Shown here piece by piece: positions 9,956 through 18,613 of a stretch of 61,748 bases of DNA; position 1 is the first letter of the stretch; every line of letters begins with the position of its first letter. The stretch lies in the NCBI RefSeq assembly GCF_023223525.1, contig NZ_JALPRX010000104.1, forward strand, positions 1 through 61,748. Reading direction: 5' to 3'. The notes beneath the pieces were generated by a model. That model was not told the origin of the DNA and made no database searches. It saw nothing but the letters and a program-made list of their open reading frames with translations. Source of the DNA: Roseomonas acroporae. GTDB lineage: Bacteria; Pseudomonadota; Alphaproteobacteria; Acetobacterales; Acetobacteraceae. A program made the position numbers and the translations under genes.

Positions 9956-10862
9956 GGGCGGGGAACAGCCCGCGCGGCCGCACCAGCAGCACGATCGCCA
10001 TCAGCAGGTAGATGCCCATCGAGGCGAGGCCGCCCGCCAGCGCGTCGGCATCCGGCCCGCCGATCGCCCCGCGCAGCAGGTCCGGCAGGAAGGCGCGCAG
10101 CAGCGTGTCCACCAGGCCGACCAGCATCGCCCCCGCGAAGGCCCCGCGCACCGAGCCGATGCCGCCGATCACCACCACGACGAAGGTGGTGATGAGGATC
10201 TGCTCGCCCATCCCGACCTGCACGGAGAAGACCGGCCCGGCCATCACGCCGGCCAGCCCGGCGAGCAGCGCGCCGAGGCCGAAGACCAGCGTGTAGAGCA
10301 GGCGGATGTCGACGCCGAGGGCGCGCACCATCTCGCGGTTGGTCGCCCCCGCGCGCACCAGCATGCCGAGCCGGGTGCGCTGGATCAGCAGCCAGAGCCC
10401 GGCCGCGACCAGGATGCCGACCGCGATGATGGCGAGGCGGTACACGGGATAGGGCACGCCGGGGATGATCTCGACGGCCCCTTCCAGCGCCGGCGGCACC
10501 GCGACGAAGAGCGGCTGCCGGCCCGCCAGCATGGTCATCGCCTGGTTGAGGAACAGGATCATGCCGAAGGTGGCCAGCACCTGGTCGAGATGGCCGCGCC
10601 GGTAGAGGCGGCGCAGCACGGCCAGCTCCATCGCCATGCCGACCGCCGCCGCGGCGGCGATGCCGCCCAGCAGCGACAGCGTGGCGGAGCCGGTGCGCGC
10701 CGCCAGCGCCGCCCCGGCGAAGGCGCCCACCATGTAGAGCGAGCCCTGGGCGAGGTTGATCACGCCCATGATGCCGAACACCAGCGTCAGCCCCGCCGCC
10801 AGCAGGAACAGCATGACGCCGAGCTGCAGCCCGTTCAGCAGCTGTTCCAGCAGCAGCGCCAT
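9948..10862 (-). CDS. livH: LivH-type ABC transporter permease
   Basis: A 304-residue membrane protein that starts MALLLEQLLNGLQLGVMLF and contains the LivH motifs GVINLAQGSLYMVGAF and GGIGSVRGAFAGA. It is the partner permease of LivM. It lies 19 bp after the binding-protein gene. Confidence 0.94.
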   Translation of the reverse strand: MALLLEQLLNGLQLGVMLFLLAAGLTLVFGIMGVINLAQGSLYMVGAFAGAALAARTGSATLSLLGGIAAAAAVGMAMELAVLRRLYRRGHLDQVLATFGMILFLNQAMTMLAGRQPLFVAVPPALEGAVEIIPGVPYPVYRLAIIAVGILVAAGLWLLIQRTRLGMLVRAGATNREMVRALGVDIRLLYTLVFGLGALLAGLAGVMAGPVFSVQVGMGEQILITTFVVVVIGGIGSVRGAFAGAMLVGLVDTLLRAFLPDLLRGAIGGPDADALAGGLASMGIYLLMAIVLLVRPRGLFPAHA

Positions 10863-10881
10863 GCCCGCCCCCTGCCGGCGA

Positions 10882-12075
10882 TCAGAGGCGGCACTGCGCC
10901 GCGTAGGCGTCGCCGTGATCGGAGAGGATCTTCGCCTTCGTCACCAGGGCGGGCTTGCCGTCGGCGCCGCGCTCGACCTTGAGCATGAACCAGTCCTGCA
11001 CCGGGTGCTGGTTCGGCCCGAAGCGGAAGCGGCCGCGCGTGGAGGCGAAGTCGGCCTTCAGCATGCCCTTGCGGAACGCCTCGGTGTCGGCGAGGTCGGC
11101 GCCGCCGTTGCGGAAGGCGCCGCCGATGGCCAGCGCGGTGTCGAAGCCCTGCTGCGCGTAGTAGGTGGGGAGGCGGTCGTACTTCGCGCGGAACGCCGCG
11201 ACGAAGGCACGGCTCGCCGGCACGTCGAAATCCGAGTTCCAGTGCGAGCCGACCGTCATGCCGAGCGCCGCCTCGCCGACGGCGGCGAGCGTGGTGCTGT
11301 CCATCGAGGGCGCGGCCACCACCTGCGGCACCAGCTCGGCCAGCCCGGCCTGGGCGTATTGCCGCAGGAAGGCGATGCCGAGCCCGCCCGGGTGGAACTG
11401 GTACACCGCGTCCGGCCGCGCGGCGCGGATGCGCGCCAGCTCGGCGGCGTAGTCGGTCTGGTCGAGGCGGGTGTAGATCTCGCCCAGCACCTCGCCCTTG
11501 TACATGCGCCGGAAGCCGGCGATGGCGTCGCGCCCGGCCTGGTAGTTGGCGGCGAGCAGGAACATCCGCTTGTGGCCGAGATTCTGCGCCGCCTGCCCGG
11601 CGCTCTCGTGCAGGCTGTCGTTCTGCCAGGCGATGGACCAGTAGTTCCGGTGGCAGTCGCGCCCCGCGAAATTGGAGGGCGAGGCGTTGGGCGAGGCGTA
11701 GACGGCGCCGGCGTCCAGCACGTCCGGCAGCACGGCGCCGAGCACGTTGGAGAAGACGATGCCGGTGAGCAGCCGGATCTTCTCGTTGCCGACGAAGCGC
11801 TCGGCGATCTGCTTGCCCTGGCCGGGCTTCAGCCCGTCATCCTCGACCAGCAGCGCCACCGGCGTGCCGCCCAGCTTGCCGCCGCCCTGCTCGATCGCCA
11901 GCAGGAAGCCGTCGCGTATGTCCTGGCCGAGATAGGCGCCGGGGCCGGAGAGGCTGGTGATCATGCCGATGCGCACCGGCGCCGCCTGCGCCAGGGCGGG
12001 GCGCGCGAGAGGCGAGGCGACGAGCGCGGCACCGCCGAGGGCGCCGGCGGCGAGGAGGCCGCGTCTGTGCAGCAT
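10882..12075 (-). CDS. periplasmic substrate-binding protein of Liv-type (HAAT) ABC importer
   Basis: A 397-residue type I periplasmic binding protein. The N-terminus (HRRGLLAAG, hydrophobic core, ALAQA cleavage region near residue 30) is a signal peptide with a twin-arginine look. The mature part begins VRIGMITSLSGPGAYLGQD, typical of LivK-like and urea/amide-binding receptors. It supplies the LivHMGF complex encoded directly downstream. A 97-bp gap separates it from the dioxygenase-like gene upstream. The ligand is not predictable; it is probably the substrate of the enzymes encoded in the same operon. Confidence 0.93.
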   Translation of the reverse strand: MLHRRGLLAAGALGGAALVASPLARPALAQAAPVRIGMITSLSGPGAYLGQDIRDGFLLAIEQGGGKLGGTPVALLVEDDGLKPGQGKQIAERFVGNEKIRLLTGIVFSNVLGAVLPDVLDAGAVYASPNASPSNFAGRDCHRNYWSIAWQNDSLHESAGQAAQNLGHKRMFLLAANYQAGRDAIAGFRRMYKGEVLGEIYTRLDQTDYAAELARIRAARPDAVYQFHPGGLGIAFLRQYAQAGLAELVPQVVAAPSMDSTTLAAVGEAALGMTVGSHWNSDFDVPASRAFVAAFRAKYDRLPTYYAQQGFDTALAIGGAFRNGGADLADTEAFRKGMLKADFASTRGRFRFGPNQHPVQDWFMLKVERGADGKPALVTKAKILSDHGDAYAAQCRL

Positions 12076-12172
12076 CGGGAATCTCCGTGTCCGGCGGGCC
12101 GGTCTCAGATGTTGCGGGCGGAGTAAGCGAGAAGCATGCCAGGGGAGGCGGAGGGGGGCCGGGAGGCGGGGC

Positions 12173-12709
12173 CTACAGGCAGACCCAGCCGGGCGGCGGC
12201 TGCTTGCCGGGGTGCAGCGCGCCGCAATGCGGGCAGGTGCGCTTCGCCTCGGAGGCGTAGAACTCGGCGTAGAGCGGCGGCAGATCCTTGACGATGTCCG
12301 TCACCACCAGCTCGATGCGGTGGACCTTGCCGCCGCATCCGAAGCAGTACCACTCGAAGCCGTCCTTCGCGTCCGGCGGCCGCTTGCCCTCGACCACCAG
12401 CCCGATCGAGCCTTCCTGCGGCCGTTGCGGCGAGTGCGGCACGTGCGCGGGCAGCAGGAACACCTGGCCCTCGCGGATCGGGATGTCCTGCACCTTCCCG
12501 TCCAGATGCACCTTCAGCACCATGTCGCCGCGCATCTGGTAGAAGAATTCCTCCACCGGATCGTCGTGGAAGTCGACGCGCTGGTTGGGGCCGCCGACGA
12601 TCTGCACCACCGTCTCGGCATCCTGGAACAGCAGCCGGTTGCCGACGGGCGGCTTGAGCAGGTGCTCGTTCTCGGCGATCCAGGCCTTGAAGTCGAAGGG
12701 CATGCGCAT
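12173..12709 (-). CDS. nbaC: 3-hydroxyanthranilate 3,4-dioxygenase-like cupin
   Basis: A 178-residue protein matching the bacterial 3-hydroxyanthranilate dioxygenase layout. Iron ligands are His48, Glu54 and His92; substrate-binding arginines are Arg44 and Arg96. A C-terminal rubredoxin-like iron site has Cys122/Cys125 and Cys159/Cys162. The spacing equals that of the Cupriavidus enzyme with a three-residue offset, as I recall it. The expected reaction is ring opening of 3-hydroxyanthranilate to aminocarboxymuconate semialdehyde. No kynurenine genes are nearby, so a related ortho-aminophenol acid may be the real substrate. An AGGGAG element eight bases upstream supports this start. It lies 12 bp after the DapA-family gene. 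Confidence 0.88.
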   Translation of the reverse strand: MRMPFDFKAWIAENEHLLKPPVGNRLLFQDAETVVQIVGGPNQRVDFHDDPVEEFFYQMRGDMVLKVHLDGKVQDIPIREGQVFLLPAHVPHSPQRPQEGSIGLVVEGKRPPDAKDGFEWYCFGCGGKVHRIELVVTDIVKDLPPLYAEFYASEAKRTCPHCGALHPGKQPPPGWVCL

Positions 12710-12721
12710 GGCTCGGGCTCC

Positions 12722-13714
12722 CTATTCGGCGGCGGCGGCGTGGCCGGCGGGCAGGCGCAGGCCGCAGCCGGCGAGCGCCTCGCGCATCGCGGCCTTCTCG
12801 GCCTCGCTCAGCGCCAGCATCGGGAAGCGCACCGGGCCGCCCACCTGCCCGAGCAGGTCCTGCCAGTACTTGCCGTGCGCGGTCGGCTTGTCGTGCGGCT
12901 TCACCGCCTTGAGGGCGCGGCGCACCGGCTGCAGGCTCTCCCACACCGCGCGCGCCGCGTCGGCCTGCCCGGCGAAGGCGAGGTCGGTGTACTCGCGCAT
13001 CCGCCGGTCCACCGCCGTCTGCATCAGGTACGGGGGCGAGGAGCAGAGATAGACCTGCCAGCCCAGCTCCAGGATGTTGTCGAGCCACTCCTCCTCGCTC
13101 GCGGTCGAGACGATCAGGCTGTCGCCGGCGAGGCGCGTCAGCTCGGCGTACATCGGGCGCGGCACGCTGTACTTGATCGCCACGACATTGGGCAGTTGCG
13201 CGATGCGCGCGCACAGCTCGGGCGACATCAGGTAGCCGCTGTCCGGGTGCGACCACATGGCGATGCCGATGTTCACCCGCTCGCTGATGTACTTGTAGTA
13301 CTGCCAGAGGATCTCGTCCGGCCCGTGCACGAAGTGCAGCACCGGGGCGTGGACCACGATGTAGTCGGCGCCGATCGCCTCGGCGTGGCGCGCCAGCTCC
13401 AGCACCGTGTCGAGGTTCTGGTCGGAGCAGGACATGATGGTGCGCCTGCCGCAGGCCCGGGCCGCGTTCTGCGCGATCTCGAAGGTGCGCTTGCGCTCGG
13501 CGACCGACATCGAGAAGAACTCGCCCTGCTTGCCGGCGACGAAGACGCCGTCGATGCCGAGCGCGCCGAACCAGTGGTGCAGGTTGCGCTCGAAGCCCGC
13601 CTCGTCCAGCGCCAGGGTGCCGGGCTGGAACGGCGTCAGCGCCGCGCACCAGATGCCGCGCAGGTGCGCGCGCGCATGCGCCTTGGCCTCGTTGCGTCCA
13701 TAGGCTGCGGTCAT
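12722..13714 (-). CDS. DapA/N-acetylneuraminate lyase-family protein (class I aldolase)
   Basis: A 330-residue TIM-barrel protein of the DHDPS/NAL superfamily. The pyruvate-binding motif reads GKQGEF at 61-66, and the Schiff-base lysine is Lys181 in VAIKYS. The usual PYY motif with the catalytic tyrosine is replaced by PVLHF around residue 125, so it is not a lysine-biosynthesis DapA. Superfamily members include aldolases and hydratase-aldolases that cleave ring-fission products to pyruvate. Its place between a molybdenum hydroxylase and a ring-cleavage dioxygenase fits such a catabolic role. Its start overlaps the preceding gene's stop by four bases. Confidence 0.85.
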   Translation of the reverse strand: MTAAYGRNEAKAHARAHLRGIWCAALTPFQPGTLALDEAGFERNLHHWFGALGIDGVFVAGKQGEFFSMSVAERKRTFEIAQNAARACGRRTIMSCSDQNLDTVLELARHAEAIGADYIVVHAPVLHFVHGPDEILWQYYKYISERVNIGIAMWSHPDSGYLMSPELCARIAQLPNVVAIKYSVPRPMYAELTRLAGDSLIVSTASEEEWLDNILELGWQVYLCSSPPYLMQTAVDRRMREYTDLAFAGQADAARAVWESLQPVRRALKAVKPHDKPTAHGKYWQDLLGQVGGPVRFPMLALSEAEKAAMREALAGCGLRLPAGHAAAAE

Positions 13715-15987
13715 CGCTCCGACCCTCCCGAGTTCAAGGCCCGCCAGATGCTCTCCTGGGTGAGCGGCAGCGCCAGGCTGTCCAGCGTCACCCCGCGCGC
13801 CGCCAGCGCGTCCGCCACGGCGTTCACCACCGCCGCCGGCACGCCGATGCAGCCCGCCTCGCCCACGCCCTTGGCGCCGAGCGGCGAATTCCCGGCCGGC
13901 GAGGGATGCGCCGGGGCGCCGAGGCGCGTCTCCAGCGGCGCATCATCAGCGCGCGGCATGGCGTAGTCCATGAAGGAGCCGCTGAGCAACTGGCCGGCCT
14001 CGTCGTAGGCCACGCGCTCCAGCAGCGCCTCGCCCACGCCCTGCAGCAGCCCGCCCAGCATCTGGCCCTTCGCCAGCATCGGGTTCACCACCGTGCCGAT
14101 GTCGTCCACCCAGTCCAGCCGCTCCACCGTCGCGATGCCGGTCTCGGCCTCGATCGCGACCAGCGCCAGCACCGCACCGCAGGCCCAGGCCTCGCCCGGC
14201 GCGTGGAACACCGCCTCGGCTTCCAGCGGGTCGGCGGGGGTGGCGGCGGCGATGGCGGCCCAGCCGGCCTGCCGGCCCGGCGCGCCAGCCACCGCGAAGC
14301 CGCCGGGCGCGGGGCGCAGCGCCTCGGGCGGCGATTGCAGCAGCCGCGCCGCGACCGGCAGCGCCTTCGCCTCCAGCGCCGCCGCCGCCTGCATCAGCGC
14401 GCCGCCGCCGATGCCGGTGGAGCGGCTGGCCAGGGCGCCGATGCCGGGCGGGGTGGTGGCGGTGTCGCCGTGCAGCACCTCGACCTCGGCGTCCGCCACG
14501 CGCAGCGCGTCGGCGACGATCTGGGCGTAGGCGGTCTCGCGCCCCTGGCCCTGCGCGGTGGCGCCGGTGGCGGCCAGGATGCGCCCGTCCGGCGCCAGCG
14601 TCAGCCGCGCGCTCTCCCAGCCCTGGCCGCAGGGCTCGACGTAGAGGGCGAGGCCGAGCCCGACCAGCTCGCCCCTGGCACGCCGCGCCGCGCACGCCTC
14701 GCGCAGCCCGGCCCCCATCTCCAGCACCCGCGCCAGCAGCGCCGGGTAGTCGCCGGAATCCAGCACCTCGCCGGTCGGGGTGCGATGGGGCAGCGCCTCG
14801 GGCGGCAGCAGGTTGCGGCGTCGGATCTCCTCGGAGCCGAGGCCGGTGGCGCGGCCGGCGGCCTCCATCAGCCGCTCCATCAGCATCGCCGCCTCTGGCC
14901 GGCCGGCGCCGCGATAGATGCCCATCGGCGCGCGATGGTCGAAATGCCCGGCCAGGGCGATGTCCACCGCCGGCACCGCGTAGGGGCCGGGCAGGCAGCG
15001 CGCCGCGTTGCGCCCGGGCACCGCCGCCGAGTAGGGCAGGCGGTGGCCGAGCGGCGTCTCGATCACCGCCCGCAGCGCCGTGGCGCGGCCCCCGGCGTCG
15101 AGCGCCAGCTCGCCACGGAGATGCTGCCCGCGCCCCTGCGTCGCCGTCAGCATCTCCTCCGAGCGCGTCGCCTGCCAGGACACGGGGCGGCCGAGGCGCA
15201 GCGCCGCCCAGGCGACGGCCGCCTCCTCCGGGTGCAGCGAGGCCTTGGCACCGAAGGATCCGCCCACGTCGCCCGCCACCACCCGGATCGCCGCCGGGTC
15301 GAGCCCGAGGATCGCGGCGAGGTCGGCGAGGGCGCGGTGCGGCGTCTGGGTCGAGAGGTGGATGGTCAGCCCGCCGCCTTCCCGCGGCACCGCCAGCGCC
15401 GCGCGCGGCTCCATCGCGGCGGGCGCGAGGCGGGAATGGCGGATCCCGGCCCGCACCACGTGCGCGGCGGCGGCGAAGGCGGCCTCGGCGTCGCCCGACC
15501 GCCACTGCCCGGCGAAGGCGGGCTCGGTCGCTTCCGGGTCGAGCGGCTCCAACTCGGCCAGCACCGCCTCGGCGCCGTCCAGCGCGGCCATGGCGCTCTC
15601 GGCCAGCACGATCGCCAGCGGCTGCCCGGCCGCCGCCACGCGGTCGCGCGCCAGCGGCAGGAAGCGGGAGGCCGGCAGGTCGGGGAAGAAGCGGTTCACC
15701 GCCGGCTCGCCGGCCGGCACGCAGTCGGCGCCGGCAAAGGCGGCCACCACGCCGGGCAGGCCGAGCGCCGCCGAGAGGTCCACCTGGCGCAGCACGCCGC
15801 TGGCCTCGGCGGCGCGGGCGAAGGCGGCATGCAGGCAGCCGGGGGGGCGCGGCAGGTCGGCGGCGAAGCGGCCGGCGCCGGTCAGCAGCGCGGCATCCTC
15901 GCGCCGGCGCCGGGCGCGACCGATCCAGCCCTGCTGGCGCGCCTCGCCGTTCTGTGCCGAACCGTCCGGCATGGCTGTCCGTGGCAT
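13711..15987 (-). CDS. xanthine-oxidase-family molybdenum subunit (XdhB/CoxL-like), no partner subunits nearby
   Basis: A 758-residue molybdenum-cofactor-binding large subunit. It has the Ald_Xan_dh_C domain at about 30-135 and the Moco-binding domains after it. Motifs are GGSFGAK, the AYRGAGRPE-like IYRGAGRPE, and the catalytic-glutamate loop GAKGVGEAG near the C-terminus. The CO-dehydrogenase cysteine loop is absent, so it is a hydroxylase type. Normal partners are an FAD subunit and a 2Fe-2S subunit, or for the nicotinate/isoquinoline type a small 2Fe-2S protein; none is in the window. It leads the minus-strand operon and is divergent from a LysR gene. A likely role is hydroxylating an N-heterocyclic or aromatic ring. 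Confidence 0.9.
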   Translation of the reverse strand: MPRTAMPDGSAQNGEARQQGWIGRARRRREDAALLTGAGRFAADLPRPPGCLHAAFARAAEASGVLRQVDLSAALGLPGVVAAFAGADCVPAGEPAVNRFFPDLPASRFLPLARDRVAAAGQPLAIVLAESAMAALDGAEAVLAELEPLDPEATEPAFAGQWRSGDAEAAFAAAAHVVRAGIRHSRLAPAAMEPRAALAVPREGGGLTIHLSTQTPHRALADLAAILGLDPAAIRVVAGDVGGSFGAKASLHPEEAAVAWAALRLGRPVSWQATRSEEMLTATQGRGQHLRGELALDAGGRATALRAVIETPLGHRLPYSAAVPGRNAARCLPGPYAVPAVDIALAGHFDHRAPMGIYRGAGRPEAAMLMERLMEAAGRATGLGSEEIRRRNLLPPEALPHRTPTGEVLDSGDYPALLARVLEMGAGLREACAARRARGELVGLGLALYVEPCGQGWESARLTLAPDGRILAATGATAQGQGRETAYAQIVADALRVADAEVEVLHGDTATTPPGIGALASRSTGIGGGALMQAAAALEAKALPVAARLLQSPPEALRPAPGGFAVAGAPGRQAGWAAIAAATPADPLEAEAVFHAPGEAWACGAVLALVAIEAETGIATVERLDWVDDIGTVVNPMLAKGQMLGGLLQGVGEALLERVAYDEAGQLLSGSFMDYAMPRADDAPLETRLGAPAHPSPAGNSPLGAKGVGEAGCIGVPAAVVNAVADALAARGVTLDSLALPLTQESIWRALNSGGSER

Positions 15988-16072
15988 CCCCGATGATCGT
16001 GTCGGGGCATTTCACGCGAAGCGCCATCCATCCTACAACGGCGATGTTCAGATGGATCGATCGGGATCGGCG
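15988..16072. promoter_or_regulatory. divergent control region with CCCCGA/TCGGGG dyad
   Basis: This 85-bp gap lies between the molybdenum-subunit gene and the LysR gene. A perfect 6-bp inverted repeat (CCCCGA, 8-bp spacer, TCGGGG, 15988-16007) directly abuts the start of the enzyme gene. It could be an operator or an mRNA leader hairpin. Confidence 0.4.
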
Positions 16073-16993
16073 ATGGACATCTCGCCCCGGCAGCTGCGCG
16101 CCTTCCTCGCCGTGGCCGAGGCGGGCGGCTTCACCGCCGCCGCGCGCCGGCTGGGCTGGGTGCAGTCGACCATCTCCACCCTGGTCGCGGATCTGGAGGC
16201 GGCGACCGGCGTCCGGCTGTTCGAGCGTTCCTCCCGCCGGGTCGCGCTCAGTGCCGCCGGCGAGGCGTTCCGGCCGCGCGCCGCGGCGCTGCTGGCCGAC
16301 CTCGCCGCCGCCATCGAGGCGGCGCGGGCGCCGGGGGAGGAGGCGCCGCTCGTCGTCGCGACGCCGCCGCTGCTGGCCGCGGCGCTGCTGCCGCCGGCCA
16401 TCGCCACGCTGCGCGCCGCGCTGCCGGCGCTGCGGGTGGTGGTGCGGGAGGCGGGGGCGACGCAGGCCCTCGGCCTCGTCACGCGGGGCGAGGCGGGGCT
16501 CGCCCTCGGGACCTTCCCGCCGGAGGCAACGCCGGCGGGCGGCGCGACGCTGCGCCGCATCCGCCTCGGCACCGACGCGCTGGCCCTGTTCTGCCCCGCC
16601 GGCCATCCCTTCGCCGCCGAGCGCCGCGCCCTGCCCTGGCGCCGTCTGGCCGGCGCGGCGGAGGTGGCGCTGACCCATGATTCCGCGGTGCGCGGGCTGG
16701 TGGACGCAGCCCGTACCGCGGCCGGCGTGCCGCCCGCCCCGCCTGCCTTCGAGGTGGCGCAGATGACCACCGCGATCGCGCTGGTGGCGGCCGGGCTCGG
16801 CGTCGCGGCGCTGCCGATGGCGGCGGCGCCGCTGGCGCAGCGCGGGCGCGTCGCGATCCGGCCGCTGTCGGAGCCGGTGGTGACGCGCGAGATCGCGCTG
16901 CTGCGCCGCCCGGGCCTGCACGGGCTGGCGGCGGCCGGCGCCACGGCGTTGCAGGCGGCGCTGGTGCCGCTGCTGCGCGGCACGCGGCGCTGA
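16073..16993 (+). CDS. LysR-family transcriptional regulator
   Basis: A 306-residue LysR protein. The DNA-binding domain starts MDISPRQLRAFLAVAEAGGF, and the effector domain runs from about residue 92. An in-frame ATG at 16052 would add seven residues; neither start has a strong ribosome-binding site, and 16073 matches the usual family N-terminus. It is divergent from the molybdenum-hydroxylase operon and is its likely regulator, responding to a pathway substrate or intermediate. Confidence 0.92.
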   Translation: MDISPRQLRAFLAVAEAGGFTAAARRLGWVQSTISTLVADLEAATGVRLFERSSRRVALSAAGEAFRPRAAALLADLAAAIEAARAPGEEAPLVVATPPLLAAALLPPAIATLRAALPALRVVVREAGATQALGLVTRGEAGLALGTFPPEATPAGGATLRRIRLGTDALALFCPAGHPFAAERRALPWRRLAGAAEVALTHDSAVRGLVDAARTAAGVPPAPPAFEVAQMTTAIALVAAGLGVAALPMAAAPLAQRGRVAIRPLSEPVVTREIALLRRPGLHGLAAAGATALQAALVPLLRGTRR

Positions 16994-17254
16994 CGCCCGG
17001 CCGCTCCCGGCGCGACGGCCGCGCGGCGGGACGGCGCCCCGGCCCCCGCGTCGAGGCGTCACCGGCCGAGGTGATCGCGTTCGGCCAGCCGGACGTGGTG
17101 CTCGCGGGTAGGGCGTGGCGCGCCGAGCGTTCGGTGACGCGTCTCTGCCGGCCGCCGCCGCACGGCATCCCGCCCGAGGCCATGACGGTACCCCACATCG
17201 CCGAGGCGGACCTCGACGCCCGAATGCCGGTCTGCACCAGGGGGCAGCTGCGGC

Positions 17255-17462
17255 TAGAGCCGTTCCAGCCTGACTGTATCAGGCCGGAACGGCTCCAGCC
17301 GTCGATCCGGCGCATTTTCCGAGCCGCTGAGCGAGTACGCTCAGCTTGAAAATGCTCCAGAGCGGATCGCCGGCGGGCGGACACGCCCGGCGGCATGAAT
17401 CCGCACCGAGAACAACGAGCTACGGCGAACCGCAGTCCCAACCGGACTGCGATCCGCTCTAG
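17255..17462. repeat. dispersed palindromic intergenic repeat, copy 3, joined to a second inverted repeat
   Basis: The left part (17255-17357) repeats the 3458 element: a GAGCCGTTCC dyad around CTGTA, then the GAGCATTTTCA unit in reverse orientation. The right part is a different structure. AGAGCGGATCGC (17359-17370) is inverted as GCGATCCGCTCT (17449-17460), and inside it is a hairpin with 8-bp arms (CGCAGTCC, 17431-17438, and GGACTGCG, 17444-17451). The rest of the 16994-17559 gap shows no supportable gene. Confidence 0.75.
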
Positions 17463-17559
17463 CGGAAATGGCGTCGCCGGCGCAATCGACCGGCCCGACG
17501 GATGGGAAGAGCAGCCGCCGTCCCTGATGCCGCGATGCGGGGCGGACGCGCCCGCCCCG

Positions 17560-18609
17560 TCAGGCCGCCGGTCCGAGCGGCAGGCGGTAGATCCGGGCGG
17601 CGGTGCCGGCAAACAGCGCCGTGCGCTCGCCCTGCGCCATGCCGGCGGTGAGCCGCTTGAAGGCATTCCACAGCACCGTGTAGCCGTAGCTGCCCTTGTC
17701 CACCGGGAAGTTGCTCTCGAACATGCAGCGCTCGGGGCCGAACAGCTCGATGCAGCCCAGAATGTAGGGTGCGAAGGCGGCGGCGAGTTCCTCGGAGCCC
17801 GGCGGCGTCTCGCCCTTCTCGAAGCCGAAACCGTTCACCGCCATGCCGAGCCCGCCGAGCTTCACCGCGACGTTGGGCAGCTCGGCCAGCCGCGCCATCC
17901 GATCGCGCCACTCGGCGAGCACTTCCGCGCGCCGGCCGGCATAGGGCCCCGCGCCGAGCGGCCCGCCGCAATGGTTCAGGACGAGCTGCAAGGCCGGCAG
18001 GGAGCGGGCGAGCGCCAGCACGTCGTCGAGCTGCGTGTGGTAGGCCCAGATGTCGAGCGAGAGGCCGAAGCCGGGCAGCAGCGCGGCGCCCTGGCGGAAG
18101 CCCGCCGAGGTGAGCATGCCGGGCGGCGGCGGGATCGGGTTGGAGAGGATCTCCGGCGATTCGTGCCAGGCGGTGGTGTTGCGGATGCCGCGCAGCCGCT
18201 CGCCCGCCACGCGCTGGTGGCGTTCGAGCAGCGGCCCCGCCGCCTCGCCCAGCATCAGGTCCACCATGCCGACGATGCCGGCGCAGGCGCGCGTCGGGCC
18301 GTACACGCCGCTGGCGCTGCACGCGGCGACGCCGTTGGCGAACTCCGTCTCGCCCAGGGAACGCTCCTCGACGGGCCCGTCGGCGCGCAGCATGGCGCGC
18401 GCCTGCACGTACACTGTGGCCCGCACGTCGTGGCCCGAGCCGGTGTCGGCGAGCAGATCCTCCAGCAGGTAGCGCGAGCCGGGCCGGTCCCACAGGTGGT
18501 GATGGGGGTCGATGATGGGCAGGTCCGGCTCCAGCGGCGCTTCCCGGCGCCGCGCCAGCCAGTCCGGGCGGACCTGAAGATGGGGGCCTGCATGCGGGGC
18601 GGTGGCCAT
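17560..18609 (-). CDS. amidohydrolase-family (COG3618, amidohydrolase 2) TIM-barrel protein
   Basis: A 349-residue metal-dependent hydrolase. It opens its barrel with IIDPHHHLWD (metal-binding HxH type), has a further histidine in LVLNHCGGP, and ends the barrel with MFESNFPVDK. The position that is aspartate in many relatives (GSDWP) is Asn here, as in some lactonase-like members. Relatives hydrolyse lactones or decarboxylate aromatic acids. It lies 4 bp after a Bug receptor gene, and a 2-hydroxyacid dehydrogenase precedes that, suggesting an uptake-and-degradation unit for a carboxylic acid or lactone. Confidence 0.87.
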   Translation of the reverse strand: MATAPHAGPHLQVRPDWLARRREAPLEPDLPIIDPHHHLWDRPGSRYLLEDLLADTGSGHDVRATVYVQARAMLRADGPVEERSLGETEFANGVAACSASGVYGPTRACAGIVGMVDLMLGEAAGPLLERHQRVAGERLRGIRNTTAWHESPEILSNPIPPPPGMLTSAGFRQGAALLPGFGLSLDIWAYHTQLDDVLALARSLPALQLVLNHCGGPLGAGPYAGRRAEVLAEWRDRMARLAELPNVAVKLGGLGMAVNGFGFEKGETPPGSEELAAAFAPYILGCIELFGPERCMFESNFPVDKGSYGYTVLWNAFKRLTAGMAQGERTALFAGTAARIYRLPLGPAA

Positions 18610-18613
18610 GTCG

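Noticed and set aside
13711-15987. Aerobic carbon-monoxide dehydrogenase large subunit (CoxL)
   Set aside because: The diagnostic cysteine active-site loop of form I CoxL is missing (it reads IYRGAGRPE), and no coxS or coxM gene is near.
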